Positions 1-11,940 of a DNA stretch of 64,000 nucleotides are shown here, in pieces. The DNA is from Cryptomeria japonica. Its lineage: Eukaryota > Streptophyta > Pinopsida > Cupressales > Cupressaceae. The first letter of the stretch is position 1; the number at the start of each line of letters is the position of its first letter. Made by a program: the position numbers and the translations under genes. Under the pieces are notes generated by a model. That model was not told the origin of the DNA and searched no databases. It saw nothing but the letters and a program-made list of their open reading frames with translations. The DNA lies in assembly GCF_030272615.1 (NCBI RefSeq), contig NC_081414.1, positions 306,692,664 through 306,756,663 on the forward strand, given 5' to 3'.

Positions 1-1318
1 ATATGTTTTATTCTATATGTACGCATATCTTTTCAGTATGGATGTAATGCAAATGAATATGAATATTTTTGTTTATTTCTTTTCATATGCAAATAAATGA
101 TGAAAAATGAGTAATGAGTAATGTGATTTATTTTTATTTTTTTTCAATACAATAATATGAATGCAAATGAATGATAATTAAATGTATGAATCTATATAAA
201 ATGCGTATGTATGCAGCTAACATCTCAATACACAAATACTTGATCGGAGAAGTGATTAAAAAGAGACCACTTAGTGAAGAAATGATGATGCTTCCAACTC
301 TCATTCAGAAGATAAAGAGATCATTGTTACCATACCGAAATCACTCTAAATTCACAAAATACAACATGAAATGCAAGAGGAAATGCAACCTAAACCTAGT
401 CACTGGATTTGAAATGCTTAAGTTTCATCACTGAGCGTTAACAAACATAGTAGGTAGATTAGAGTTCCTTTCTTTTCATGTGCAATATTTAATTATCTTG
501 TCCGCAATGACCCTTTTTCCGTTCATATCCTTGGACAGATTTTGTAGGGACCCAAATTGCATGATAAATAAATTCCCTCAAAACAACCAAAGAAATGATG
601 TGAACCTCCCTATAGCATACAAATAAGAGTTGAGGTATGTGTGGCAATTTTACCTTAATGTGAAGGCTCTTATCACAGACACCCAGCTAATTAGATGTTT
701 CCAGATCATCGAAATCATTCATACAAGTAGAACACAAAGAAAATATTATGCCCCCAATCCTTACTCCTCTTAGTCAAGATAGACTTCCTCGAGTTACTCA
801 GAGGGATAATAATTGAAAACCAATATAAAACATATCACACAAAGAAAATTTCATGCATAGCTCAAAATATTTAGTGATTGTTTTCCATTATGTTGTTTTG
901 CTTGTGTACTCAGTGATAAAACTCTTCATTAGTTAGGAGATAGGTGACTAACTTAGATTGGATGACTGGGCATCACTAACGGAAAGATAACTTGGTTGAT
1001 ACTACTTAGGAAATGTAATGTTCTCTGTCAATTAACATAAGACTAGGACATTAATCAGTTTCAAGCCATGAGGGTTCCAACGAACCAGGATGTCACAAAA
1101 GTGACTGAAATATATGTACAAGTGAAAGCAAAGATGCATGAAAGTGGGAATACCAATGTTGCATTGATAGATGGAGCACTTGAGTATAAGAGGCACCTAT
1201 TTGCCAGGTATTTACTTGCTTGGTAGAGATTCTTTTTTTTTTCTTTTTTTCTTTTTCTTTTTTTTTTCATTTTTTTTTTAGGACTTTTTAGCTGTACAAG
1301 TTGCTAGAGAAGAGAATG
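1..1318 (-). other. T1 3' non-coding tail
   Basis: This stretch lies downstream of the T1 integrase stop codon, reading on the minus strand. I see no conserved domain in it. It contains a long purine tract on the minus strand (about 1230-1282) that encodes a meaningless lysine-rich frame. No copy of the putative T1 LTR (30691-31852) is visible here, so T1's 3' LTR is either beyond the window start or lost. Confidence 0.5.
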
Positions 1319-2714
1319 TTAAGTAAATAATTTCTTCAAATGGATGGTGTTAATCGGTTCACGGAGTTTTTCTCCTTCTGATGTTCAGAGTTGATAGGCA
1401 CCGGAGCTAAAGACTGCAGTAACGATGTAGGTACCCAACCAGTTGGGTTCAAACTTCCCTTTGTTATCTCGAAACTATTGATTTTTTACGATTTTCTCTC
1501 AGAACTAGGTCACCAGCCTGAAATTCTCATTGTCAAACCTTCTTGTTATATCCTATGGACATTCTCTTTTGATAAAATTTGAGATGATCAAACACCACTT
1601 GTCGATGTTCATCCAGCAATTCGAGCTCTTGCAATCTAGCTATTTTGTAGTTTTCATTAGTAACAAGACCTTGCAAAGAAACTCTTAGAGATGGTATTTC
1701 CACTTCAATAGGTAATACTGCTTTGGACCCATACACCAAAGAAAAAGGTTTAGCCCCAGTAGGTGTTTTGATACTTGTTCTATAAGCCCACAATTGAAGA
1801 TTGAGTTGCAGAGGCCAGTCCTTTCCAGATTTATTCACTGTTTTGTGTAAGATAGTCAACAGGTTTTTGTTAGATGCCTCAGCTTGTCCATTACCTTCAG
1901 GGTAATATACAGATGACCAGTGCTGTTTAATTTTCAATTTCTCACAAAGCTCATCTAGATCTCTATTCTTGAATTGTACTCCATTGTCAGTCACAATGGA
2001 TGAAGGTATCCCATACCTGCAAATGATATGGTTTAGGATGAACAGAGCTACCTATTTACTAGTTGCTTTGAGGAGTGGAACTGCTTCTACCGACTTAGTG
2101 AAATACTCAGTAGTAGTTATGATAAACTTGTGTCCATTGGATGATGTAGGATATATCTAACCAATGAGATCAAATGCCCATTGTTGAAAAGGCCAATGTG
2201 TAATGAAGGGTATGAGATCCCTAGCTGGAGCATGTATGAGATTCCCATGTAGCTGACACTTCTCACAAGTTTTAGAAAACTTTATAGTATCCTTCTCCAT
2301 GTCTGGGCAATAGTAGCTACCTCATAGTAGTTTCCAAGCTAAAGTAAGACCATTCGAATGAGATCCACAAATACCTTCTTGGACTTTCGATAATGCACGT
2401 TTAGACTCTTCAGTTTCTAGACACCTAAGCAATGTACTATCTAAACCTCGCCTAAGAAAATCATTAGCAATGATGATGTACTGTGATGTGTTTCGGGTTA
2501 GGTTCCTTTTCTCATTGCAAGTAAGATTTTTTGGGATAATTTGGTCATGCGGATAAGAGTAAATGTGGCTGTAGTGGGATGAGTCATGTCTGATAATAGA
2601 ACAGACTATTTGAGACTCAAGAGAATCATAGGTAGAGTAATATAACTCTTCCACTAGGAATTCAAAGTGAAAATTAGACTCTTGTAACTTTGGTATGAAT
2701 GCCAAGGTGGCCAT
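1319..2714 (-). pseudogene. T1 integrase (Ty3) relic with spacer to aRNase H
   Basis: This is the integrase domain of the T1 polyprotein, which would insert the cDNA. The zinc-binding region is visible near 2400-2250: GICGSH, then CEKCQ; the first histidine is replaced by glutamine. The catalytic core keeps all three acidic residues: Asp in AFDLIG (near 2130), Asp in VTDNGVQF (near 1990) and Glu in GQAEASNK (near 1885). The C-terminal module follows with a recognisable GDLVLRE segment and the typical ending EPINTIHLKK just before the stop at 1319. Several stop codons interrupt the frame, for example just after AFDLIG and at about 1530. The 2450-2714 part is the poorly conserved spacer between RNase H and integrase. 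Confidence 0.85.
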
Positions 2715-3430
2715 AACATCTACTGCTCTATTTGTTGATCCAGGAATCTGCTAGAATGATACAAAAGCAAAATACTTCTTGAGATCATCGACCATTCTCT
2801 TATAAGGAATCAGTTTCTCATCTCAATTCTGATATGCGTCATTTATTTGATTGATGATTAGCTAAGAATCTCCATAGATGTGTAATTCAACAACCTTCCA
2901 TTCGATAGCTAGTTTAATCCCATTTACCAAAGCTTCATACTCCGCAATGTTGTTTGTATAAGAGAAAATAATCTTATAAGCCTTTGGGATTGAATACTTT
3001 TGAGGAGTAACAAAAAGTATTCCAGCACCAGAACCATTTTGAGTGAAAGACCCATCAAAGAACATCTTCCAAGATTGTTGAGTAAGGTGCATTATTGATT
3101 CATTTGGAAATTCTATATGCAGCGGTTGAGTGTCTTCAATTTGAGCTTCAGCAAGTTGATCTACAATTAAATGCCCCTTAATGGCTTTGTGTTCCACATA
3201 TTCAATATCAAACTTTGTAAGAACCATGACCCATTTAGCCAATCTTCCTGTAAGTGTTGCTTTGTTGAGAAGATATTTGAGTGGATCAATCTTAGCTACT
3301 AGCTTGATGAAATGTGCTAACATGTAGTGTCTAAATTTTTGTGATGAAAAGACCAATGCCAAGCATGCTTTTTCTATTATAGTGTAGTTCATTTCATAAG
3401 ACACCAATGTTTTGCTGATGTAATATATAG
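2715..3430 (-). pseudogene. T1 RNase H pair: end of Ty3 RNase H plus archaeal-type RNase H
   Basis: From 3430 downward the frame gives the rest of the Ty3 RNase H (EKACLALVF, then PLKYLLNKATLTGRLAKW). A second RNase H follows, starting FFDGSFTQNGSGAGI, with the catalytic Asp, and continuing NNIAEYEALVNGIKLA with the Glu, then IYGDS with another Asp. Two consecutive RNase H domains before integrase are known from the plant Ty3 Tat clade (Tat, Ogre, Retand). The upstream part of the first domain lies at 13982-14243, on the far side of the N1 insertion, and is in phase with this one. Stops appear after IYGDS. It is non-functional in its present form. Confidence 0.85.
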
Positions 3431-3792
3431 TGTAGACATCTAAAAATGGTCAACACTTGTGGAGTCATACTTTAACATTTGCGCATTGCCTTATTTTAGG
3501 GTTCTTGCATCACATTAACATTTCTTCTATGTTGTGCACTTGGTCTTTATCATTTGTGAGCATCGAGTCCTTCTTCTGCATTCCTCATTTTTCTCACTTT
3601 CGAATTAGGTCTTGTCGATAGCAATCTTCAGTCATGATTTTGGTCGATCTTATCCTGTTGCATCATGGTGCGTGCTCATTTATCATCATTTTGGACATCG
3701 TCAATCCTAATTGATGATAGAATTAGGGTTTTGTCCTCTTGTCAATCTTTCAATCATCTTTATCCTATTAGTAATCATTTTCAATTATCAAC

Positions 3793-3935
3793 TTGTCAAT
3801 CTCCTCATTTTGTGATCGATTCATCATCGATCCTTGTCCTTGTCAATCTTGTCATTTTGCGATCAATTCGTCATCGATCCTTGTCCTTTTCAATCATGTC
3901 AATTTGGATCGATTAGTCATTGTTCCTTGTCAATT
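3793..3935 (+). repeat. 48-bp tandem repeat inside N1 LTR
   Basis: There are about three units of 47-48 bp, each with a TCAATC...GATCGATTCRTCATCGAT-like core followed by CCTTGTCC. The same array is present at about 12898-13035 in the 3' LTR. It is expanded to about six units in solo LTR S1. Confidence 0.8.
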
Positions 3936-4555
3936 GGCACCTATCAATTTTATCTCCTTGTCAATCTTGGTCAATTTGTCATTGATTTTTGTCAACCAAT
4001 CTTAATCATTTATCAACATTGGTCCTTTGTCAATTAGAATCATGATCGAACCTACATTAATTTCTTGTTGTCTTGACCTAATTCCTTGTCCTCTTATTTC
4101 TAGGGTTTTATGATTTGTTCATTTAATCCTTTTCTTCTTCTTTGTGGGTTAAATAAACCTATTTATTTAGTCCTAGGTCTCTTTCATGAATTAATTAATG
4201 GATGAAAACCTATTAATTAATTCACCTAATTTCTATTTCATCTTTTTCCTCAATTTTCTAATTTGCTAATTTCTCCTAATTCCTAATTTCTATTTCTCCT
4301 ATTTTCTTTAATTTTTTCTAATATTTCCCCTAATTTCATTCCCTCATTTTCTCCTATGTTTATGCTTCCATTTGTTGCAATCATGGAGGCTATTTTCTCT
4401 CTTCCCTTTTGTCATGGGAATGGAATTTCAATCTTGTTATAATTTGTCATACACCTTGCATAGAAATTGTCATACATTTTTCATAATTTTGCCATTCTTG
4501 ATTTGAATTTCCTTTCAAATCTCTTCATGCTAATCTTGTCCTCTCTCCAATTTGT

Positions 4556-4563
4556 CTATAAAT
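4556..4563 (+). promoter_or_regulatory. Putative TATA box of N1 5' LTR
   Basis: CTATAAAT in the context TCTATAAATTGG is conserved in the three LTRs of this family (4556, 13647, 30159), including diverged S1. Transcription would start about 30 bp downstream. Confidence 0.6.
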
Positions 4564-4889
4564 TGGATGATTTTCTTCAATGAAAAGGGGAGAATCAATC
4601 ACATTTTCGAGTAACCATACGCTGTGAATTTCAACTCTCAACAACTTGCTTTCCACTTGCATTTTGCACTTGTAGGTGAGATCCACATCAAATTTTAAGG
4701 TGAAAGAAGAACAATGGAGCCACATGAAGGAGATATCTGCGTTGGTTTGCTTTGATTTCATTTGATTTGAATATCTTGTCTTTATGTCTTCATTGATTGG
4801 ATTGGGATTACTTTCATAGCAACTTTAGGTTTTGTGGTTGTCCTAATTGCTATTGTTTTGATGATTTTCAATTTCCCTATCTACATTTT

Positions 4890-4907
4890 TGGTGAACCTG
4901 ACGTGAA
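4890..4907 (+). other. N1 primer-binding site (tRNA-Trp)
   Basis: TGGTGAACCTGACGTGAA begins four bases after the 5' LTR. It is complementary to the 3' end of plant tRNA-Trp (from memory of that tRNA) with one mismatch. It fixes N1's orientation as plus. Confidence 0.75.
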
Positions 4908-6928
4908 CTAACCCCTTAACCATGTTTTGAGTGATTTTGAGCTTTTTGCAGGTGAAAAACTCAAGAAACGGGGTGACTCGGAGCTTTCTGGACACTTCTG
5001 CACCTATGTTGACATTTTCTACGCCTGTGTTTGAGTTTTTTGTGCCTGTGTTTGAGTTTTATGCACCTATGTTGAAGTTTTATGCACCTATGTTGATTGG
5101 TTCCACGCCTGTGTTGAGGCATTTTGTGCCTGTGCAAGGCCAGAAACAAAGGTGAAATCAGTTGTTTTTACTCGCAAATTTGTTTGTTTTCATTCTATTT
5201 CTTGCATTCTAGTTTTTCTTTGGTACTAATTCTCTGTGCAGCATCTTGGCATTACGTGTGATGAAGACTAAAAATGCAACTACTAACGAATCTTATGCAA
5301 GACGCAGTCAAAGGCTCTCATTAAAGCATCTTGCTTGCGATTTTTAAAGTAGTTGCACATTTCATTTCTTAAAGGTTAATGAACACCATGCATGCTTTAT
5401 CTATTTTTAATTTGATTGCATGTTTTAACCCTTAGAACTGGGCCTGTCTCCTGATTTGCCTGGCACTTCGCATAGGCATTGGTGAGAGGGAATGACCCAA
5501 AGTGGTGACAGGCTAAAGCCAAGCTCATTCGAACCACTCTAAATAACTGTGGATGCAACAAAATTTGTACAATGGGTGCTGGAATGGTATTGCGATGATT
5601 TATTCACCGGATCAATACCCACCCGAACGGATGCCCTTACTAGAATCTCTTGTTTTTAGATGCCAAAATCCTTCTATCTACTGGCTTAGGCATTGTCATA
5701 TGTGCATGCTGAAGACACCTCTCATGTACTCCTCAGTTAGAGATAGCAAGTTCTTGGGAAGTGATGCCCCTTGAACTCAAAGCTTGGTATGCCCGAGAAG
5801 TGAGTGCACTGTAAGGGGGAGCCAGTGCTACCAAGCATCTAGCTATCTGGCTGAGTGTTGTATTTTATGGTTAGAGGATTCAACAGATATTGCCCTTGCC
5901 AGCCATAGGATTTGTTGTGAATGTGCTTGATTGTCTTGAGTCAAAGTCAAACAAACATTTTGTCTTCCGTGATTGTCAAAAGTTAAATAAAAAACAAACT
6001 TTCAAAAGTGCTCATAATCAACATGGGTTTTCAAAATCAACAACCTTCAATTCAAAACAAAATCCAAACAAAAGTCTAAATTTGTCCAAGTATTCATCCA
6101 ACATTTGAACATGGCTTGTCAAGACATTGAATATCTTTGTTTCAAAATTCATGTCACTTTAGGCTAGGTTTTGCATATTCCAACTTAGGTCCTAGGACAT
6201 ATTGTCATCTCCCTTCATTTTAGTCCTTTTCATTGCAAGTGTCCTCATTTTGCACTTAGGTTCAAAATCATTTTCCTCAGTTTGCATTACATTGTCATAT
6301 CCAAGCTATATTTCCATTTAGGTGACATTCGTTCATTATCCTTGTCATGCTAAAATTAGGTCTTGCCTAGGTTGCATTTTGCATATTCCAAGTCATTAGT
6401 CTTCGCATGTCCTTATCATTGTATTGTCATCTTGTCTTGGCTTCATCTTGTCATATCATATCCTTAGATCATTTTCATGTCATATCCTAATTCATTGTCA
6501 TAATCATTGCCTTCTTCCATTTATTCTCAAAAATTTGGTTTGTCAAACTTAAAAAATCAAAACTTTGGATGATACCCTAAGTTGTTGTTAGGGAGTCTTG
6601 ACCTTGTCTAAAATTTGTCCTTTCATTAATATCATTTTTGTCAAACCTAGCTTAGTATCCAAACATATAGGTGAGACATTGTCAATTTGTCCTATTATCA
6701 TTTGGTCCTTTGTCCTTTAAGGTCTTGGCTTCATTTCAACTTCCCAAGGATGAGTCTTTAGGTTTGTATTCCAAAAAGTTTGTCCAAACCTTGAAAAACA
6801 ATGAAAACATAGGTTGCATTCTTGCCATAGATTGCATTTTCATCTATTTAGGTTGCATTTAGTTGCATATCATACATCATCCTTTTAAAATCAAAAAATT
6901 CTCAAAAATATTGCATTTGCATAGTGAC
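4908..6928 (+). other. N1 leader, non-coding
   Basis: This 2-kb stretch between PBS and first ORF contains only short frames with no recognisable domain. It includes the 21-bp array at 4999-5138. The second half is rich in TTGTCAT- and CATTTTGCAT-like words. Confidence 0.6.
4999..5138 (+). repeat. 21-bp tandem array in N1 leader
   Basis: Seven units start at 4999, 5020, 5041, 5062, 5083, 5104 and 5125, exactly 21 bp apart. Each begins with a variant of TGCACCTATGTTGA or CGCCTGTGTTTGA. The array sits inside a 74-codon open frame (4931-5155), where it reads as heptads of the type APMLxFx or VPVFEFx. The opposite strand is open too, because 21 is a multiple of 3, so coding is unproven. Similar units occur inverted at 11941-11992, and in L1. 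Confidence 0.88.
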
Positions 6929-7645
6929 ATGCCTATTGAAACAAGGTCAAAATCTAAGAAGATGGGCGAACCAACATATCAACCCATTGACAATGTATCA
7001 AACTCACAGTTTCAACCTAGTCAAACATTACAAATTGAAGGTTCGTCAAACACATCATTACCACAATATGGAATGGTTCAACTTGGACCACCTCCATTAT
7101 ATGAGCCAGTGTTTGTACCCATCAAACTAGGATATGGGAGTGTTCCACCAATGCCAAGGGAAAATGCACCTTTTGACTAGAATCAACTGAACCTACAACA
7201 TGAAATTCAAACTCAAACATTACATGAGGAACAAACTCTTTCACAACTATATCCAACCCAACAACAAGGCAATATTGGTCAAACTTTTTATGATGAAACA
7301 AGTCTCCAAATAGAAAAACTAGAGGAGAAACTAGCTCGAGAAACAAAGATCATTGAACAAAAGGTGAAAAATAGTGAGAAGATTAGATCCCAAATGTCCA
7401 AAACATTTAAAAAATTCCAAGGTCCAAACCCAAACTTTGGGCCAATTGATGTAAGATCTCTTATTGAACAATCAAACATACCAACTCTCCTCTCACAAAT
7501 AGAGATGATGAAACAATTTCAAGAAAAGAGACAACAAAATTATGTGCCTCCACAACAAGAACAAGAAGGTGTTTACTATCAATCACATTTCAACCATCAC
7601 AACCAATTGTTCAACAGTTCCAACATTCACCAAGCCAAATTTTGA
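6929..7645 (+). pseudogene. N1 ORF, N-terminal part (unrecognised, gag-position)
   Basis: I do not recognise this protein. It starts MPIETRSKSKKMGE, resembling in style the start of T1's gag (MPTQTRSSHKK). A coiled-coil-like stretch follows (IEKLEEKLARETKIIEQKV, about residues 130-155). One in-frame stop interrupts it at 7178. A frameshift near 7570-7600 moves the likely continuation into the frame of the next ORF. The upstream in-frame Met at 6863 is possible, but 6929 fits the family-like start better. There is no zinc knuckle and no major-homology-like motif that I can see. The gag role is inferred only from its position after the PBS. Confidence 0.6.
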
Positions 7646-7689
7646 ACATGTCAAACCAATTTGATCAACATCTAGCTTGAAATCAAAAC

Positions 7690-9195
7690 ATGACATCAAA
7701 CCAGAACCAACTCCTTTCCAAACAAGTTCAAATTCCAAATACAACTATGTCAAAACCTCGAAAGAAAGGTGGCCTTATTGCAAGGATCTTAAGGAAATTA
7801 CCAAGTGAGTTCTTTGAGGAAGATCAAGATAATACACTTATGTCTAGCAATACCTCATCCCCCCACAAACAAATTGACTCTCCAATGGCATCTGTCCCTA
7901 CACCTTTAGAAGTTTCACAAGAACCTTCCATATTGTCCTCATCAAACAATACACCCAAGGATGAAATTATCCAAGGACTATCCATAATTTATTGCCAAGA
8001 TAATCCAATTCACGAAGCACATCCTTGTCATGTTTCAGAAATACAAGACCCAATGCCACCATGCACTTTATTGCCATTACCTATTTTAGAGGACCCCATT
8101 CGAAGTCCCTCTTCCTCATGTTCAAGCATTGATTCCTTGCCAGAATCCATCACAAATGTTCAAAGTGCATTTCCTTCATGCCAAAACATTGAGCCCTTGT
8201 CAGAATCCCCCATGCATATCCAAAGTCCAACCCCATGTCAAGAGGATAATTTAGAGCATGAAGAAACGTGTCTTAAAAAAGATCAAGATCAAGATCTCGA
8301 AACCTTATCATCCCATCCAATTGTTGACCAGGACCCCATGTTCCCAGACACTCATGATGATTCCCCTATTCTTGTCCATCCTATCCAAAGTCCTATTGAC
8401 ACTCCATTCCTTGAGCAAGATCAATATATCTCAGTCCATCCAATCCCAAATGATCCCCTTCCATTTCATGAAAAAAATGTCCTTTCAAATCCCATTGGCA
8501 TTCCACTTCCTAAGAAAGATCAAGATATCCTTTCCATCCTTTATGATGATCCAATTAAAAGTCCAATGCAAAGCAACTTTAAAGAGGATTCCAATGATCT
8601 TCCTCCTTGTCAAGATCAAATTATTCCTTTAAATCCTCCACAAGATCCTTTTGTTCCTCCATCTCCTTGTCTTAATCCTCCATATACGCTCCAAGATCTC
8701 ATTTCTTTTAATAATCCCATTATTTATCCCATTCCATCTCTTGAATATCTTGTCATTGATCCATGTCCACCACACAATCCTAGTCCCCATCACAATCCTA
8801 GTCCCCCTCATGATCCTAATCCCCCTCATGATTCTAACATGGTGGAAGATGTTCATGAACCCCTAACATTAACAATGGGTTCTTCCTCTTTGGTCCAATC
8901 TGATCCACTTCATGATCTCATTAATTCTCTCATATTATATCCACCTAATAATGGACTTGCCTCTTCCTCTAAAAGAAAAGAGTATCCTACAAGTCAAGAT
9001 ATTCATAAAGGCCAAGGGGTAGACCTTCACAAGAAAGAACTCCTCAATATGAAAGAAAATGTTAAGGGTCATGTCTACACAACTCACTCTCAAGACGTTG
9101 GTATCCCTCCATCAAAATCAAAACATACACCTTCCCCATCATACTTTCCATCCATATTAGGTCCTTATATTCCTTTGTCCTCAATGCAAGGTTAG
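7690..9195 (+). CDS. N1 ORF, central part: 501-residue Pro/Asp/Ser-rich protein of unknown function
   Basis: This is the longest open frame in the window. It begins with a basic patch (MSKPRKKGGLIARILRKLP, from about residue 20) and then becomes low-complexity and acidic/proline-rich. It contains loosely repeated units such as QDPMPP, DNPIHE, ESITNVQSAFPSCQ / ESPMHIQSPTPCQ, and a run of PSPHHN/PSPPHD/PNPPHD units around residues 365-380. It ends SILGPYIPLSSMQG. No enzymatic motif is visible. The frame is open upstream to a stop at 7678, and it probably continued from the 6929 ORF before a frameshift. A disordered packaging or structural protein is one possibility, but function is unknown. Confidence 0.6.
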   Translation: MTSNQNQLLSKQVQIPNTTMSKPRKKGGLIARILRKLPSEFFEEDQDNTLMSSNTSSPHKQIDSPMASVPTPLEVSQEPSILSSSNNTPKDEIIQGLSIIYCQDNPIHEAHPCHVSEIQDPMPPCTLLPLPILEDPIRSPSSSCSSIDSLPESITNVQSAFPSCQNIEPLSESPMHIQSPTPCQEDNLEHEETCLKKDQDQDLETLSSHPIVDQDPMFPDTHDDSPILVHPIQSPIDTPFLEQDQYISVHPIPNDPLPFHEKNVLSNPIGIPLPKKDQDILSILYDDPIKSPMQSNFKEDSNDLPPCQDQIIPLNPPQDPFVPPSPCLNPPYTLQDLISFNNPIIYPIPSLEYLVIDPCPPHNPSPHHNPSPPHDPNPPHDSNMVEDVHEPLTLTMGSSSLVQSDPLHDLINSLILYPPNNGLASSSKRKEYPTSQDIHKGQGVDLHKKELLNMKENVKGHVYTTHSQDVGIPPSKSKHTPSPSYFPSILGPYIPLSSMQG

Positions 9196-9287
9196 AAAAG
9201 GCACAAATCCTTGAGTAAATTTCATCCATCCAAAAGAACTCCATTTCACTCATATCCATCCATGCATTCCTTCCCCCTCCAAGCAAT

Positions 9288-9872
9288 TTGGATGCCAAGT
9301 ATAAAAGTCATAAGTCTAGAAATCCACATGTATTCAAGGATCAACATGTCCAATATAATCAACATGTCAAAACAAAGAAAAATTTGATCTATAAAGAAAA
9401 GGAAAAATCCAAAAGGTCACAAAGGCCCATTGCTCAAAAACAAAAGTTAAAATCTATATGGGTTCCTAAATCCCTTGTGTTGGCAGTGCACTCCAAGGAA
9501 CCACAAAAGCATGAAAAATCAAAAACCATGTGGATCCCTAAGTGGCTCCTTGAAGCACAAAATCCTAAAGAAACATCCAACTTGGCATCTAAAGTTGCTA
9601 TTCCTCCATCCAACCCTCTCAAATTTGTTCCTCCATCACCTTCTTCATCCATTTTGGGCCCTTATGTCCCAAAATCCCAAGCTATTCCTCCATCCAAATC
9701 TCACAATCTGAGATCCATTTTTCCTCCATCAATCCACCACCCATCAAGGTGTGTTCCAATGTTGATCTTTCCTTCATTTCAATCTAGTGAAGCCCAATTC
9801 TTCCAATACCTTATCCATTATCCAATGCATATTTTTCATCCTTTGATCCCTTTGATCCCATCCTTTGCATAA
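9288..9872 (+). pseudogene. N1 ORF, C-terminal part (basic, W-P-K repeats)
   Basis: This is an open frame of 194 codons in another phase, 90 bp after the central ORF. It is Lys-rich at first, with two related segments, SIWVPKSLVLA and TMWIPKWLLEA, about 35 residues apart. It then has SSSILGPYVPKSQAIPPSK, repeating the SILGPYIP end of the central ORF. This shared motif suggests it is the same protein family, either continuing after a frameshift or tandemly duplicated. No known domain is recognised. Confidence 0.5.
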
Positions 9873-10116
9873 ATCCTTGCCTTAATTTCATCTCTTTTTC
9901 CATGTCCTTATCCTACCAACATCTTTGAGCATACTTTTAAAGGTCATGGTCCATTTTTTTTTCAAGGATACTATCCAAACAAAAAGATGTTTGAGTCCTT
10001 CTTCCATCCCCTATCATGTGTCCATTTTCGACTAAAATGTCAAAATCCAAAAAAAAAAAAAGTGAGAAAAAAAGAAAAAGAAAAAAAAAGTAAAGCAAAA
10101 ATAATTTGTCCACTGG

Positions 10117-10175
10117 TGAAAACCTGGCAAACAGGTGCCTTGGGAAAGTACCATGATGAAAACCTGGCAAACAGG
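10117..10175 (+). repeat. Two 19-bp direct repeats, 40-bp period
   Basis: TGAAAACCTGGCAAACAGG occurs identically at 10117 and 10157. Each is followed by a short unrelated spacer. Confidence 0.85.
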
Positions 10176-10850
10176 CATCATGCATAATCTATGAACTTCT
10201 TGCATACCGTACTTGGGGACAGGTTTTATCCTATCATATCCTTTTGTCCTTCATTGTTCCATTATCCTATCAAACCCCTGTCATTACCCTTCATATCCTA
10301 TTGTCCCTCATGTCCAGTTTGCCTTTCCACCTTTGATCTTGACAAGGCTAAGGATATTCATGGGCATCATGTATCTTGTTTGCAGCTTTTAGTCCATCAT
10401 AGCTTTTGGTCTTTATCCATTTGCTTATTATAACCTTTCATCCATATTCCCTAGCTTATTGCAACTTTCTGCCACTATCCCTTAGCCTACCCTGACCTTC
10501 AGTCCATGTCCCTTTTCCATTCTTGGTCTTTCTTATCTTATCCATATCTTATCACTATCCATACACTCTTTTTCATTACTTGATCTTGATCTGACATAAG
10601 GATGCAAAATTTAAACATGGTTTCAAAAACCTCTTGACATGTCCCTCATGCCATGTCACTGCTTTACATTGTCATATCTAGTCTCGTGTCCCATCACACA
10701 ATAGCCCTTGAAAATTGCATCCGTATTGTCTCCATGATAAAAGGCCTTTGTCTTCCCTCTATCCACCAACATTTCAGAAAGCCTATTTATTCACCTATCA
10801 TATTCCTTGCCTTGCTAGACACTGGGGGCAAAATCATAAAAATTGAAAAA

Positions 10851-10990
10851 TGTCCTGAAATAATCCAAAAACATTCCAAAAATGTCCCGAAATAATTCAA
10901 AAACATTCATAAAATGTCCTGAAAAAATCCCTAAACATCAAATAATGTCCTGAAAAAATCCCTAAAAAGTCAAATAAAGTCCTGAAAAAC
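10851..10990 (+). repeat. About 32-bp tandem array in N1 3' region
   Basis: Units beginning TGTCCTGAAA-like start at 10851, 10883, 10915, 10945 and about 10978. Each is followed by an A-rich part with AATCCNNAAACAT. Confidence 0.85.
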
Positions 10991-11940
10991 GAAAAAAAAA
11001 AATTGTAAAAAACTCGAAATTCCTACAAAGTGAAAAACATCAAAATCCAAAAACAATTTCTTTGGCATTTTGCATTTTGTCAATAAATGGTCCCCTTTGT
11101 GCATAGACAGATCACTGAGCATACATCCAATGACTATCAATCAAACATTGTGCTTTAATGAAATCATGCATTAACAGATGAAATGTTCGACCAAGCAAGC
11201 ATTCAACCTGATCACAGTTGTCACATCAATCCAAATAGCATCAACATTACCATTGGTCCTTGTCAACATTATCATGGGTCTTTATACAGGGTGTGGTATA
11301 CTCGAAACCAAACAGTGTCCTATCTTTGATGGGGTACCACATTCCCTAAAACCAAACAACATGATTATTCTTGTTTTCCACTTTTGACAATGACGATCAA
11401 ACTGTTTGTTTGACTTGGTTGAATTTGTGCGTCTTATCTTTTTACTGATTTATCTTTGGCTTTGATCATGTTCCTATGTTACTCAATGATGTCACTGAGT
11501 GATTTAGAGTGACCAGGATGGTTCATGGTTCCTTTCTTTTTTTTTGTTGTTGTGTTTGCTGTTTGTGGAATGTTTGTCACAAACTGGGACAACTATATCA
11601 CTGGGTGTTTGTGATAAGTACGTTCACTTTGTGAATGCCGCATAGACCTCGACCCTTGATGTATGCACCCTAGGATGCTTCACTCATTCCTTGTGTTTGA
11701 TGTGTCTGTCTCTTGCAAAATAAGTTGCGTTCTAGCTCTGGCCTTCAATGCCATGATGCTCTGCATCCACTTTGCTACAATAAATAAAGGTTCTCACCTA
11801 CTTATGTGCATTTGTGAAAGCAAGTTTTCCTTCATCTCTAACTGTCCTCTGTCTAATTTCTTCCTACTAACATTTCTTCCGTCAGTCTTGGCACACTGTC
11901 TTGCACTTATGCAGCATCAAGCTATGCCTGCGTACCTTAC

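Larger units (their letters stand above)
3431..4885 (+). repeat. N1 5' LTR
   Basis: This 1455-bp LTR starts TG and ends CA, and matches 12537-13976 closely. In the first 250 or so bases I count about nine differences, all transitions. It contains a roughly 48-bp tandem repeat (about 3793-3935) and a TATA box at 4556. A short segment around 4200-4220 is missing from the 3' LTR. Confidence 0.95.

Noticed and set aside
1061-1290. Lysine-rich minus-strand frame
   Set aside because: Encoded by a simple polypurine tract. No gene features.
1319-3430. Endogenous pararetrovirus (caulimovirus) relic
   Set aside because: Integrase and LTR/PBS structure are present and no movement protein is seen. Ty3 Tat-type fits better.
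4999-5138. CRISPR-like array
   Set aside because: Plant context. The 21-bp units are contiguous with no unique spacers.
8258-8632. Alternative 124-codon frame within N1's main ORF
   Set aside because: Shadow of the longer frame, created by low-complexity codon use.
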